From: Streptomyces spinoverrucosus
GTDB taxonomy: Bacteria > Actinomycetota > Actinomycetes > Streptomycetales > Streptomycetaceae
Assembly: GCF_015712165.1 (NCBI RefSeq)
Contig: NZ_JADPZX010000001.1
Span: 7,018,001-7,082,000 of the forward strand
Reading direction: 5' to 3'
Length of the DNA: 64,000 nt
Part shown: piece after piece, positions 20,341-28,612 of the stretch
Numbering within the stretch: position 1 is the first letter of the stretch
Layout of the letters: the number at the start of each line of letters is the position of its first letter
The notes under the pieces: model-generated
Seen by the model: only the letters and a program-made list of their open reading frames with translations
What the model was told of the DNA's origin: nothing
Database searches by the model: none
Position numbers and translations under genes: made by a program

Positions 20341-21051
20341 TCAACTCACCGCGGTGATCAGTACGGCCACTGACGGTTGATCCTTCAGTGCCGTTCCCAC
20401 CGTCGCGCGGACGTGCCGGGCCACCTCAACGGCCCGGTGGTCCGCGCCGACGGCGAGCTCCACCCGGACATGCCGGCGCGGCAGCATGGCCTGACCCGGG
20501 CTCTCCTCGATGTGCACCGCCCGGCCGAGCGTTTCCGTCAGATGCGTCACGCCCGGGACCGCGAGGGCCGCGGCGGCCACGAGCTTCGCGTCCTCGCCCG
20601 TGGACTGCCGCGCCTCCGGCGGCTCCGGCGCTCGTACGACCTCGGGTTCCGTCTCCTCGTCCAGCAGGGCCGTCACCCGGAGGTCGATCTCCGCCACCGT
20701 CAGCCCGAGCCGTGCCGCCGCGGCCACCGACAGGGCTGTCCGCAGCCGGGCGGCGGTCGTCGTCAGCGGCTCGGTCGCCGTGGCCGCGAAGTCGGCGGTC
20801 AGACGAAGGGGGCCGGGAGGCAGGGCGGTCGGTGGGGGCGGTACGGCGGGGGCCTGGGCGCCCTCCGGGTCGGCGAGGCCGATACGGAGTGCGCCCAGGC
20901 GAACCCCCGGCATCGCGTTCCCCGCGCGCCGCAGGACCGGGTCGGCCGCTGCCTCGGCGATCCACGCGCCGTCGCGCGGGCCGCCCAGCGGGAGCAGTCT
21001 GCCGAGGCCCAATTGCTGTCGTACTGCCTGCGTCCATCGGTCCGCCGTCAT
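20341..21051 (-). CDS. Hypothetical protein of the Streptomyces 'P10-like' type
   Basis: 236-residue protein of no known function, annotated in other Streptomyces as nucleopolyhedrovirus P10 family, a name I consider uninformative. It begins MTADRWTQAVRQQLGLGRLL. An alpha/beta C-terminal half contains two Asp23-like stretches (ARLGLTVAEIDLRVTALLDE and HVRVELAVGADHRAVEVARH), suggesting a distant Asp23/Gls24 relative. The gene is divergent from the Asp23 operon beginning at 21135, with only 83 bp between, so both probably share a regulatory region. The ATG at 21051 is preferred over 21096. Confidence 0.78.
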   Translation of the reverse strand: MTADRWTQAVRQQLGLGRLLPLGGPRDGAWIAEAAADPVLRRAGNAMPGVRLGALRIGLADPEGAQAPAVPPPPTALPPGPLRLTADFAATATEPLTTTAARLRTALSVAAAARLGLTVAEIDLRVTALLDEETEPEVVRAPEPPEARQSTGEDAKLVAAAALAVPGVTHLTETLGRAVHIEESPGQAMLPRRHVRVELAVGADHRAVEVARHVRATVGTALKDQPSVAVLITAVS

Positions 21052-21134
21052 TGCTCCAGCCTGCCGCATTCCGGGCGCGGGTCCGTGCAGCCTCACTTAC
21101 CGTGGTCGCAGGACGACGGAAGGACGCACGGGCG

Positions 21135-21617
21135 ATGACCGAGATGGACCGGAACCGGACGCAGACCTCCGAAGGCGAGACCGAGCCGCCGGTGCAGACC
21201 CGCAAGCCCGTCAGGCGGGGCGGCGGGGACCCCGGAACCCGGGGCAGGACCACCATCGCCGACGGGGTCGTGGAGAAGATCGCCGGACTCGCCGCCCGTG
21301 ACGTCGTGGGCGTCCACGCGATGGGCAGCGGACTGAGCCGCACCTTCGGGGCCGTACGGGACCGGGTGCCCGGCGGGGCGAAGTCCGTGACGCGGGGCGT
21401 GAAGGCCGAGGTCGGCGAGGTGCAGACCGCGCTCGACCTGGAGATCGTCGTCGACTACGGCGTGTCGATCGCGGACGTCGCGCGGGCCGTGCGGGAGAAC
21501 GTGATCGCGGCCGTGGAGCGGATGACCGGCCTGGAGGTCGTCGAGGTCAACATCGCGGTGAGCGACGTCAAGCTTCCGGAGGAGGAAGAAGAGGAGCAGG
21601 AGCCCCGGATCCAGTGA
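21135..21617 (+). CDS. Asp23/Gls24 family envelope stress protein
   Basis: 160-residue member of the Asp23/Gls24 family. The conserved core is GRTTIADGVVEKIAGLAARD followed by VVGVHAMGSG, then VQTALDLEIVVDYGVSIADV, ending with VERMTGLEVVEVNIAVSDVK; the tail is acidic (EEEEEEQEPR). In Staphylococcus, Asp23 is membrane-tethered by AmaP; here an AmaP-type protein is encoded four genes downstream. ATG at 21135. The preceding gene is divergent, so this is the first gene of a five-gene cluster on this strand. Confidence 0.92.
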   Translation: MTEMDRNRTQTSEGETEPPVQTRKPVRRGGGDPGTRGRTTIADGVVEKIAGLAARDVVGVHAMGSGLSRTFGAVRDRVPGGAKSVTRGVKAEVGEVQTALDLEIVVDYGVSIADVARAVRENVIAAVERMTGLEVVEVNIAVSDVKLPEEEEEEQEPRIQ

Positions 21618-21715
21618 CGTACCGTCACCCGAAGACCGTAATGCATCAGAATGGCATCGAATGCACCCCAATGGTCCCGAAATGACCCGCACGGCTACGA
21701 GCTGAGGAGCGCACG

Positions 21716-21898
21716 ATGAGCAGGGCCGTGGTCGGCATGATCGCCGGAATGGCGCTGGGCTTCGCCGGGTACTTCGGCGGGTTCGGCGCGTTCGTGCTGG
21801 TGGCGGCGCTGGGCGCCGTCGGGTTCGTCGTCGGCCGGTTCCTGGAAGGGGATCTGGAAGTCGGCGACTTCTTCCGCACCCGCGACCGGCGGCGGTGA
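21716..21898 (+). CDS. Small DUF2273-like membrane protein
   Basis: 60-residue protein with two hydrophobic segments (VVGMIAGMALGFAGYFGGFG and AFVLVAALGAVGFVVGRFLE) and a charged tail. Small integral membrane proteins of the DUF2273 type often accompany Asp23 genes. ATG at 21716 with GAGGAG upstream. Its stop overlaps the next start as GTGA. Confidence 0.85.
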   Translation: MSRAVVGMIAGMALGFAGYFGGFGAFVLVAALGAVGFVVGRFLEGDLEVGDFFRTRDRRR

Positions 21899-22275
21899 CG
21901 TCAGTGAGCAGTGGGGCCGACGAAACCCGCACAGCGGGGGCCGTCATCCCGGCGGGTGAGCGCGGGCAGACCACGATCGCCGACCGGGTGGTCGCGAAGA
22001 TCGCCGCGCAGGCCGCCCGGGAGGCGCTCGGCAGGCTCCCGCAGGACGCGGCGCGCCCGCACGCCACCGTCGTCGTCCACCATGACGCCGCCCGGGTCCG
22101 TGTCCATCTCGAACTCGACTACCCCAGCGACATCGGCTCCCGGTGCGGCCAGGTGCGTCGCCGTGTCGTCGAGCGGGTAGGCGCGTTGGTGGGAATGGAG
22201 GTTCCGGAGGTCGCCGTCCAGGTGGAGCGACTGCATCTGGTGGCGGCCCACGCGGCACAGGGGAGGACGCTATGA
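21895..22275 (+). CDS. Second Asp23/Gls24-like protein
   Basis: 126-residue, shortened Asp23 homologue: GERGQTTIADRVVAKIAAQA, then HATVVVHHDAARVRVHLELD, then VERVGALVGMEVPEVAVQVE. It lacks the acidic tail of its paralogue at 21135. GTG at 21895 overlaps the previous stop (GTGA), and its own stop overlaps the next start (ATGA), implying translational coupling. Probably forms a mixed assembly with the first Asp23 protein, though that is inference. Confidence 0.88.
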   Translation: MTSVSSGADETRTAGAVIPAGERGQTTIADRVVAKIAAQAAREALGRLPQDAARPHATVVVHHDAARVRVHLELDYPSDIGSRCGQVRRRVVERVGALVGMEVPEVAVQVERLHLVAAHAAQGRTL

Positions 22276-22946
22276 GCGAGCCCCAGGGCTCCGAGGGCAC
22301 CACACAGAGACTGCCGGTGATCGAGAAGGCCGAACCGGAGCTGGGCCAGTCCGCGTCGGCGGCCGCCTTCGAGCCCCGGCCCGCACTCGACGGCGAGGAC
22401 GGCAAGACGCACCGCTTCTGGTCGGCCCGCCGCGTCCCCGCGGCCGTCGTCGCCACACTGCTCCTGGTCGTCGCCGGCGCCTTCCTCTACGACATCGCAG
22501 CCGTACGCGCCAACCAGTCGGCCATGTTCTGGCGCCGCGAACTGGCCCGGCAACTCGCCGAACGCCCCCTCGACGACACCTGGGTCCTGGTCGGCGCGGG
22601 CGTCGCCGCCGCACTCGGCCTCTGGCTGATCCTGCTCGCCGCCACGCCCGGCCTGCGCGACGTCCTGCCGATGCGGCGCACGCACTCCGACGTACGCGCC
22701 GGACTGCACCGGGGCGCTGCCGCGACGGTCCTGCGCGACCGGGCCATGGAGGTGTCCGGGGTGCAGTCGGTACGGGTGCGGATGCGCCGCCGGCGGGCCG
22801 ATGTGCGGGCGGTGTCGCACTTCCGTGGACTGGACGACGTACGCGCCGACCTGGACGACGTGCTCGCCGACGCGATCCGGGCCCTGGGCTTGTCCCGGCG
22901 CCCCGCGCTGTCGGTACACGTCCGGCGGCCCGGCCGGAAGGGGTGA
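22272..22946 (+). CDS. Membrane protein of the Asp23 cluster (DUF6286-like)
   Basis: 224-residue protein. A cytosolic N-terminal part of about 50 residues precedes one helix (VPAAVVATLLLVVAGAFLYD), a loop containing NQSAMFWRRELARQLAERPL, a second helix (VLVGAGVAAALGLWLILLAA) and a C-terminal domain (MRRTHSDVRAGLHRGAAATV, ending in SRRPALSVHVRRPGRK) that resembles an Asp23 fold. This two-helix plus domain plan matches the DUF6286 family seen in Streptomyces Asp23 clusters. ATG at 22272 overlaps the previous stop by four bases. Confidence 0.85.
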   Translation: MSEPQGSEGTTQRLPVIEKAEPELGQSASAAAFEPRPALDGEDGKTHRFWSARRVPAAVVATLLLVVAGAFLYDIAAVRANQSAMFWRRELARQLAERPLDDTWVLVGAGVAAALGLWLILLAATPGLRDVLPMRRTHSDVRAGLHRGAAATVLRDRAMEVSGVQSVRVRMRRRRADVRAVSHFRGLDDVRADLDDVLADAIRALGLSRRPALSVHVRRPGRKG

Positions 22947-23530
22947 GTACGGTGCTCAGAACCGTCAACCGGGTACTGCTCGGCGTCGCGGGCCTCGTGC
23001 TGGTCGTGCTCGGCGGTGCGGTGCTGGCCGTCGGGCTGGGGGTCGAGGCGCCGTCCTGGTGGATCCACGACAGCCGGAGCGACGTACTGCTCAGCGACGC
23101 CGAGCGGACCCGGTGGCGGGACGCCGGCTGGTGGTGGCCGGCCGTCCTCGCCGCCCTCGCGGTTCTCGTCCTGCTCGCCCTGTGGTGGCTGGTCGCGGTA
23201 CTGCGCCGGCGCCGGCTGGCCGAGGTGCTGGTCGACACCGGCGACGGCGAGGGCGCGTTGCTGCGGGGCCGCGCCCTGGAGGGCGTACTCGCCACCGAGG
23301 CGAGCGCTCTCGACGGCGTCGCCCGCGCCCACGTCCATCTCACGGGCCGCCGCAGCGCTCCCGCGGCCCGCGCGCGGCTCCTGCTGGAACCCCACGTGGA
23401 TCCGGGGGAGGCGCTGGACCACCTGACGAACCAGGCACTCGCCCACGCGCGCAACTCGGCGGGGCTGGCGTCGCTGCCGGCCGAGGTGCGGCTGAAGGGC
23501 GTCAGGCACCGTGCGGAAAGGGTCAGTTGA
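22943..23530 (+). CDS. amaP: AmaP-type alkaline-shock membrane anchor
   Basis: 195-residue protein with two N-terminal helices (RVLLGVAGLVLVVLGGAVLA and WWWPAVLAALAVLVLLALWW) and a soluble C-terminal domain (GEGALLRGRALEGVLATEAS, ARAHVHLTGRRSAPAARARL). This matches Asp23 membrane-anchor (AmaP) proteins, which tether Asp23 to the membrane in Staphylococcus. GTG at 22943 overlaps the preceding stop (GTGA). It closes the cluster of three Asp23-fold and two membrane genes. The symbol is by family analogy only. Confidence 0.82.
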   Translation: MSTVLRTVNRVLLGVAGLVLVVLGGAVLAVGLGVEAPSWWIHDSRSDVLLSDAERTRWRDAGWWWPAVLAALAVLVLLALWWLVAVLRRRRLAEVLVDTGDGEGALLRGRALEGVLATEASALDGVARAHVHLTGRRSAPAARARLLLEPHVDPGEALDHLTNQALAHARNSAGLASLPAEVRLKGVRHRAERVS

Positions 23531-23572
23531 CGCCCCCAGAACCCGTCCCGGCGCCGGAAAGGGTCAAGCTCC

Positions 23573-24328
23573 TCAGAACCCGTGCCGGGCCCCACCGTCC
23601 ACCGGCACCATGACCCCGGTCAGGTAGGACGCGGCCGGAGACAGCAGGAAGGCCGCCGTACGCCCGAACTCCTGGGGTGTCCCGTACCGCCGCAGCGGAA
23701 TCCGCGACTCGGCGGCCGCGCGCGTGGCCTCCGGATCCGCCGACAGGGCGTCCAGCTCCCGCACCCGGTCCGTGTCGATCCGCCCCGGCAGCACGCCCAC
23801 CACACGGATGCCCCGCGGGCCCAGTTCGTCCGAGAGCGACTTGGCGAACCCGGCCAGGCCTGGCCGCAACCCGTTCGAAATCGTCAGCCCGGGAATCGGC
23901 TCGTACACCGACCCCGACAGCACGAACCCGATGACACCCCCGGTCTCCAGCTCCGCGGCCGCCGCACGAGCCAGTCGCACCGCCCCCAGGAACACCGACT
24001 CGAACGCGGCCTGCCACTGCTCGTCGGTGTTGTCGGCGACGAACCCCGCGGGCGGACCGCCGACGCTCACCAGAATCCCGTCGAACCCGCCGAACCGTTC
24101 CCGCGCCGCCCCGATCAGCCGCGCCGCCGCCTCCGGGTCGGCGTTGTCCATGGCCAGCCCGTGCGCGTTCGGCCCCAGCTCCGCGGCCGCGTCGGCGACC
24201 CGCTTCTCGTCCCGTCCCGTGACGACGACTTTCGCACCGTCGGCCACCAACTCGCGCGCGGAGGCGTTGCCCAGTCCACGCGTGGCCCCGGTGACGACGT
24301 ACACCCGATCCTTCAGCCCAAGATCCAT
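23573..24328 (-). CDS. Short-chain dehydrogenase/reductase
   Basis: 251-residue SDR. The nucleotide-binding motif is VVTGATRGLGNASARELVAD (TGxxxGxG at about residues 12-19). The Ser and adjacent residues sit in VIGFVLSGSVYEPIPGLTIS. The usual catalytic YxxxK is replaced: the matching region reads ISNGLRPGLAGF, without a clear Tyr/Lys pair. This may be a divergent or non-classical SDR. The C-terminus DGGARHGF is family-typical. ATG at 24328; an upstream in-frame start would overlap the GH15 gene. Convergent with the Asp23 cluster. Confidence 0.88.
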   Translation of the reverse strand: MDLGLKDRVYVVTGATRGLGNASARELVADGAKVVVTGRDEKRVADAAAELGPNAHGLAMDNADPEAAARLIGAARERFGGFDGILVSVGGPPAGFVADNTDEQWQAAFESVFLGAVRLARAAAAELETGGVIGFVLSGSVYEPIPGLTISNGLRPGLAGFAKSLSDELGPRGIRVVGVLPGRIDTDRVRELDALSADPEATRAAAESRIPLRRYGTPQEFGRTAAFLLSPAASYLTGVMVPVDGGARHGF

Positions 24329-24333
24329 GGGCC

Positions 24334-26187
24334 CTATCCTGCCCTCTCGTCCCCGAACAGGGCGAGGGCGGTGTTCACCAGGCCGATGTGGCTGAACGCC
24401 TGCGGGAAGTTGCCGAGCTGGCGGCCGGTCACGGGGTCGTACTCCTCGGACAGCAGCCCCACGTCGTTCGTCAGCCGCACCAGCCGTTCGAACAGCTCGC
24501 GGGCCTCCTTCGTACGACCCGTCATGTGCAGCGCGTCCGCGAGCCAGAACGAGCACACCAGGAACGTGCCCTCACCGCCGGGCAGCCCGTCGACGAGCGT
24601 GTGATCCGTGCTGTAGCGGCGCAGGTAGCCCCGGTGCCCGAGCTCCGCGCGGACCGCCTCGACGGTGCCCAGCACGCGCGGGTCGTCGGGCGGCAGAAAG
24701 CCCACGCGCGGGATGAGCAGGAGGGCGGCGTCGAGTTCGCGGGAGCCGTAGTACTGCGTGAACGTGTTCCGCTCGGGGTCGTAGCCACGCTCGCACACCT
24801 CGCGGTGCACCTCCTCGCGCATCTCCCGCCAGGCGTCCAGATCGCCCTCCAGCTCCGGATGCCGTTCCATGGTGCGCACCGCGCGGTCGGCGGCCACCCA
24901 CACCATCACCTTGGAGTGCACGAACTGACGGCGGCCGCCGCGCACCTCCCACAGTCCTTCGTCCGGCTGCCGCCATGCCGACCGCAGGAACTCCATCAGG
25001 GCGCACTGCAGTCGCCACATGTGCGGCTTGACGGTCATCCCCGAAGTCCGCGCCAACGACAGCGAGTCCATCACCTGGCCGTACACGTCCAGCTGCCGCT
25101 GCCGTACGGCGTCATTGCCGATCCGGACCGGAGCAGAACCGGCGAATCCGGTCAGCCAGGACACCACGGACTCGGGCAGCCGCCGCTCGCCGGCCAGCCC
25201 GTACATGATCTGCATGTCCGCCGGAGCGCCCGCGACCGCGCGCACCAGCCAGTCACGCCAGGCCTCCGCCTCCTCGTGGTAGCCGGCCGCCAGCAGCGCG
25301 CCCAGGGTGAGGGTGGAGTCGCGCAGCCAGCAGTAGCGGTAGTCCCAGTTGCGCACGCCGCCGAGCTCCTCCGGCAGGGAGGTGGTGGGGGCGGCCACGA
25401 TGCCGCCGGTCGGGGCGTAGGTGAGGGCCTTCAGGGTGATCAGCGAGCGGACCACGCTGTCCCTGTGGGGGCCGTCGTAACGGCAGCGGGCCGACCAGGC
25501 CTGCCAGTCCGCCACGCTGTGGCGCAGGGACTCGTACGGGTCGACGAGGGGTGGGCGCGGCTCGTGTGAGGGGTGCCAGGTGAGCACGAACGCGACCTTC
25601 TCGCCCTCGCCGAGCGTGAACTCCGAGTGCGTGCCGAAGTTCTCGCCCCAGGTGCGCACGGGCGGCTCACTGCGCAGCCAGGCCGAGTCCGGGCCCGCGA
25701 CGGCCACCCGGTGACCGTCGGACCTGCGCATCCACGGCACGATCGAGCCGTAGTCGAAGCGCAGGCGGAGGGTGCTGCGGACGGTCACGCGGCCACTGAG
25801 GCCCTCCACGATGCGTACGAGGTCGGGTGCACGGTCGCGCTGCGGCATCAGGTCGGTGACCCGGACCGAACCCTGGAGGGTGTCCCACTCGGTGTCCAGC
25901 ACCAGCGTGCCGGAACGGTAGGCACGCCGCGTGCAGGTGTGTGGGGTGAGGGTGCCACCGTCGGTGTCCGCGGCGTCCTCCTTGGGGGCGATCCGCCAGT
26001 GGCCGTTCTCCTCGCCGCCGAGCAACTTGGCGAAGCAGGCGGCCGAGTCGAAGCGGGGCAGGCACAGCCAGTCGACGGAGCCGTCCCTGCCGACGAGTGC
26101 GGCGGTCTGTTCGTCGCCGATGAGGGCGTAGTCCTCGATACGGCTCCGGGCGATGTCCTCGGCGGAGATCCTGGTGGGCGGGTGCAC
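24334..26187 (-). CDS. GH15 glycoside hydrolase (glucoamylase/trehalase type)
   Basis: 617-residue member of glycoside hydrolase family 15. An N-terminal beta-sandwich domain starts with SRIEDYALIGDEQTAALVGR and continues with DGSVDWLCLPRFDSAACFAK, then LVRIVEGLSGRVTVRSTLRL; the (alpha/alpha)6 barrel follows. Motifs include NWDYRYCWLRDSTLTLGALL, the catalytic Glu in QPDEGLWEVRGGRRQFVHSK, and the end NFPQAFSHIGLVNTALALF. Bacterial proteins of this layout are trehalases or glucoamylases; no secretion signal is visible, so a cytosolic alpha-glucosidic substrate such as trehalose is likely. Start uncertain: GTG at 26187 chosen, TTG at 26220 possible. Confidence 0.9.
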   Translation of the reverse strand: MHPPTRISAEDIARSRIEDYALIGDEQTAALVGRDGSVDWLCLPRFDSAACFAKLLGGEENGHWRIAPKEDAADTDGGTLTPHTCTRRAYRSGTLVLDTEWDTLQGSVRVTDLMPQRDRAPDLVRIVEGLSGRVTVRSTLRLRFDYGSIVPWMRRSDGHRVAVAGPDSAWLRSEPPVRTWGENFGTHSEFTLGEGEKVAFVLTWHPSHEPRPPLVDPYESLRHSVADWQAWSARCRYDGPHRDSVVRSLITLKALTYAPTGGIVAAPTTSLPEELGGVRNWDYRYCWLRDSTLTLGALLAAGYHEEAEAWRDWLVRAVAGAPADMQIMYGLAGERRLPESVVSWLTGFAGSAPVRIGNDAVRQRQLDVYGQVMDSLSLARTSGMTVKPHMWRLQCALMEFLRSAWRQPDEGLWEVRGGRRQFVHSKVMVWVAADRAVRTMERHPELEGDLDAWREMREEVHREVCERGYDPERNTFTQYYGSRELDAALLLIPRVGFLPPDDPRVLGTVEAVRAELGHRGYLRRYSTDHTLVDGLPGGEGTFLVCSFWLADALHMTGRTKEARELFERLVRLTNDVGLLSEEYDPVTGRQLGNFPQAFSHIGLVNTALALFGDERAG

Positions 26188-26259
26188 GGGGTGCGGGTTC
26201 CCGGGGGACCGGCAGGGCAATCCGGGGAGGACCGGGCGGGTGACCGTGGGCGACGTCGG

Positions 26260-27069
26260 CTACACCGGTGCCGGTGCGGTCTCCTCCTGCCGCTCCTCGG
26301 CCGCCGCCTGCGCCCGGTCCCGGGCCTCGCGGCGGGCCAGGATCACCCAGCCGACGGGGACGCCCGCGGCGAACAGCCACCATTGGATGGCGTACGCCAT
26401 GTGGTTGCCGATGCTGTCGTGGTCCGGGGCGGGGATCAGCTCGGGCGTGTCGCCCGTCGGCTCGGGCGCGGTCAGTTCGATGTACCCGCCGAGGACCTGC
26501 TCACCGAGGCGCTTGGCCTCCTGATCGCTGTTGATCAGCATGATCTGGCGGTCCGGCAGGCCCTGGACGTTCTTGATGCCGCTCTCGGCGGTCGTCTGGT
26601 CGGGCATCAGCCGCCCGGTGACGGTGGTCTCACCCTGCGGGGGCGCCGGGATCTTGGGGAACGCCGTCTGGCTGAGCCCGTCGGAGGGCACCCAGCCCCG
26701 GTTGACCAGCAGAACCTTGCCGTCGTCGAGGACGAAGGGGGTCAGCACGTGGTAGCCGACCTCGTCGTCCGCGTTGGTTCGGCGGCGTACGACGACCTCG
26801 TCCGCGGTGTCGAAGCGTCCCTGCGCGGTCACGCGCCGGTACAGGTCGGCGTCCTTGACCTCGGCCCCGGGCGCGGTCAGCGACTCGACCGGGACCGGCT
26901 CGGCGGCCAGCGACTCGGCGATCACGTTGTTCAGCGCGACCCTGCGCTCGTGCCGGTGCAGCTGCCAGAAGCCCAGCTCGATCATCGTCGGGATGAGCGC
27001 GAGGACGACAAGGGTGAGGATCACCCACTGCCGGGACAACAGGAAGCGGTACACCCCACGACCGTACAT
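26260..27069 (-). CDS. SURF1 family protein (cytochrome c oxidase assembly)
   Basis: 269-residue SURF1 homologue. It has an N-terminal helix (WVILTLVVLALIPTMIELGF) with the family WQLHRHERR motif, a central soluble domain (VRRRTNADDEVGYHVLTPFV, VLLVNRGWVPSDG) and a C-terminal helix (YAIQWWLFAAGVPVGWVILA). SURF1 helps haem a insertion into cytochrome aa3 oxidase subunit I, acting in the membrane. ATG at 27069. It sits alone, without oxidase genes in view. Confidence 0.93.
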   Translation of the reverse strand: MYGRGVYRFLLSRQWVILTLVVLALIPTMIELGFWQLHRHERRVALNNVIAESLAAEPVPVESLTAPGAEVKDADLYRRVTAQGRFDTADEVVVRRRTNADDEVGYHVLTPFVLDDGKVLLVNRGWVPSDGLSQTAFPKIPAPPQGETTVTGRLMPDQTTAESGIKNVQGLPDRQIMLINSDQEAKRLGEQVLGGYIELTAPEPTGDTPELIPAPDHDSIGNHMAYAIQWWLFAAGVPVGWVILARREARDRAQAAAEERQEETAPAPV

Positions 27070-27165
27070 CTCGGGCCGTGGGGTGCGGTGGGTGGGGGTG
27101 CGGGACGTGCGGGACGGTGCCCCGGTGCTGGACGGCCGCCACGGCCGTAACGGTTCTCCGGGGGC

Positions 27166-27399
27166 TCAGACTCGGTCGACGATGCCCACCCTCCCCTCCG
27201 CGCGGGCGCAGTGGGCACCGCAGTACCAGTGGCCCTCGACCTCGACGCCCTGTCCGATGATCTGGACCCGGCAGTGCTCGCAGATGGGTGCCATGCGGTG
27301 GATCGCACAGGCGAAGCAGTCGAAGACATGCACCGCGCCCTGCGCGTGGACCTCGAAGGTCATTCCGTAGTTGTTGCCGCAAACTTCGCAAGTCGCCAT
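27166..27399 (-). CDS. Small zinc-binding protein
   Basis: 77-residue protein with several Cys/His pairs: MATCEVCGNNYGMTFEVHAQ, FDCFACAIHRMAPICEHCRV and HWYCGAHCARAEG. The three paired CxxC/CxxH motifs suggest two treble-clef or rubredoxin-like zinc sites. It is similar to widely conserved actinobacterial 'metal-binding' proteins of unknown function. The ATG at 27399 is chosen because the sequence upstream of it is non-conserved low complexity. Not recognised further. Confidence 0.82.
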   Translation of the reverse strand: MATCEVCGNNYGMTFEVHAQGAVHVFDCFACAIHRMAPICEHCRVQIIGQGVEVEGHWYCGAHCARAEGRVGIVDRV

Positions 27400-27478
27400 G
27401 CGCCACAGGGTGAGCGGTCCCCGAGGTCCGGGCGAGCGGGCGCCGGGCGAGTCGCGCACCAATCACCCGTCCGTACGG

Positions 27479-28477
27479 TCACGCCTCCGACGCCGGTTCC
27501 ACATCCCTCAGGAGCTGCCCGAACGCCGCCTCGTCGACCACCGGAGTGCCGTACTGCCGGGCCTTGACGACCTTCGACGTGCCCGAGTCCGGGTCGTTGG
27601 TGACGAGGAGACTGGTCAGCCGGGACAGGCTCGTGGCGACATGCAGCCCCGCCTCGACGGCGCGGTCCTCCAGCAGCTCGCGTTCGACGGAGGTGTCCCC
27701 GGAGAACGCGATCCGCATGCCCTGCTTGAGTCGTTTGCCCTCTTCGTACCGGCCCGGGTTGGGATACGGGCACGCGGGTCGCTTACGGGACGGACGCCAA
27801 CTGCCCGGCCGGTAGCCGCCGTACCCGCCCGCCTGTTGCCCGATCCGCGCGGTGGGCCGCTCCACCCACTCGGTCAGCGGCCGGCACTCGTGCAGCGGTA
27901 GCCGCACATCCCCCTCGGCCGCGGCCCTGAGGCTCGGCCGGAACGCCTCCGCGAGCACGCGCGCGTCGTCCAGCGCGTGGTGCGCCCGTCGCTGTACGAC
28001 GCCGAAGTGCGCGGCGAGCGACTCCAGCTTGTGGTTGGGCAGCGGCAGCTCCAGCGCCTTGGACAGGGCGATGGTGCACAGCCGCTGACGCACCGGCGCC
28101 TCCCGCTTCACGCGCGCGTACTCGCGGGCGATCATCTGCCAGTCGAACACCGCGTTGTGCGCGACGAGCACCCGGCCCTCCAGCCGGGTCGCGAACTCCT
28201 CGGCGATGTCCTGGAAGAGCGGCGCCCCTTCGAGCGCCTCGCTCGTCAGCCCGTGGATCCACACCGGGCCCGGGTCGCGCTCCGGGTTCACCAGCGTGTA
28301 CCAGTGGTCCTCGACCTCGCCGCGCCCGTCCAGCCGGTAGACCGCCGCGGAGATTATCCGGTCGTCCCGGGCCAGCCCGGTGGTCTCCACGTCAACGACC
28401 GCGTATCCGTGGGGATACGCGGCCGGCCAGGCTGTCGGGGAGGACGCTGCGGTCGTACGGTCTTCGAGCATGGTCAT
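27479..28477 (-). CDS. DEDDh 3'-5' exonuclease with C-terminal BRCT domain
   Basis: 332-residue protein. Residues about 25-190 form a DnaQ-like exonuclease: GYAVVDVETTGLARDDRIIS (Exo I D-E), then VLVAHNAVFDWQMIAREY (Exo II) and AHHALDDARVLAEAF (Exo III, HxxxxD). After a Pro/Gly-rich linker, residues about 250-325 form a BRCT domain (GMRIAFSGDTSVERELLEDR, ASLSRLTSLLVTNDPD-like segment, PVVDEAAFGQLL). This domain order is known for actinobacterial exonucleases linked to repair or proofreading. The ATG at 28477 was chosen; 28471 is two codons later. Cytosolic. Confidence 0.92.
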   Translation of the reverse strand: MTMLEDRTTAASSPTAWPAAYPHGYAVVDVETTGLARDDRIISAAVYRLDGRGEVEDHWYTLVNPERDPGPVWIHGLTSEALEGAPLFQDIAEEFATRLEGRVLVAHNAVFDWQMIAREYARVKREAPVRQRLCTIALSKALELPLPNHKLESLAAHFGVVQRRAHHALDDARVLAEAFRPSLRAAAEGDVRLPLHECRPLTEWVERPTARIGQQAGGYGGYRPGSWRPSRKRPACPYPNPGRYEEGKRLKQGMRIAFSGDTSVERELLEDRAVEAGLHVATSLSRLTSLLVTNDPDSGTSKVVKARQYGTPVVDEAAFGQLLRDVEPASEA

Positions 28478-28612
28478 TGAGGATACGGGCCGGGACTGAC
28501 ACCGCTGTCCGTCAGGTCTCCTGCCCCGTCTGCCCGTTCGAGAGGCGTACGTCTGCCGGGACAAGGGCGGGTCGACACGCCCCCGCGACCGCCCCTGGTG
28601 CATCCTCCGAGC

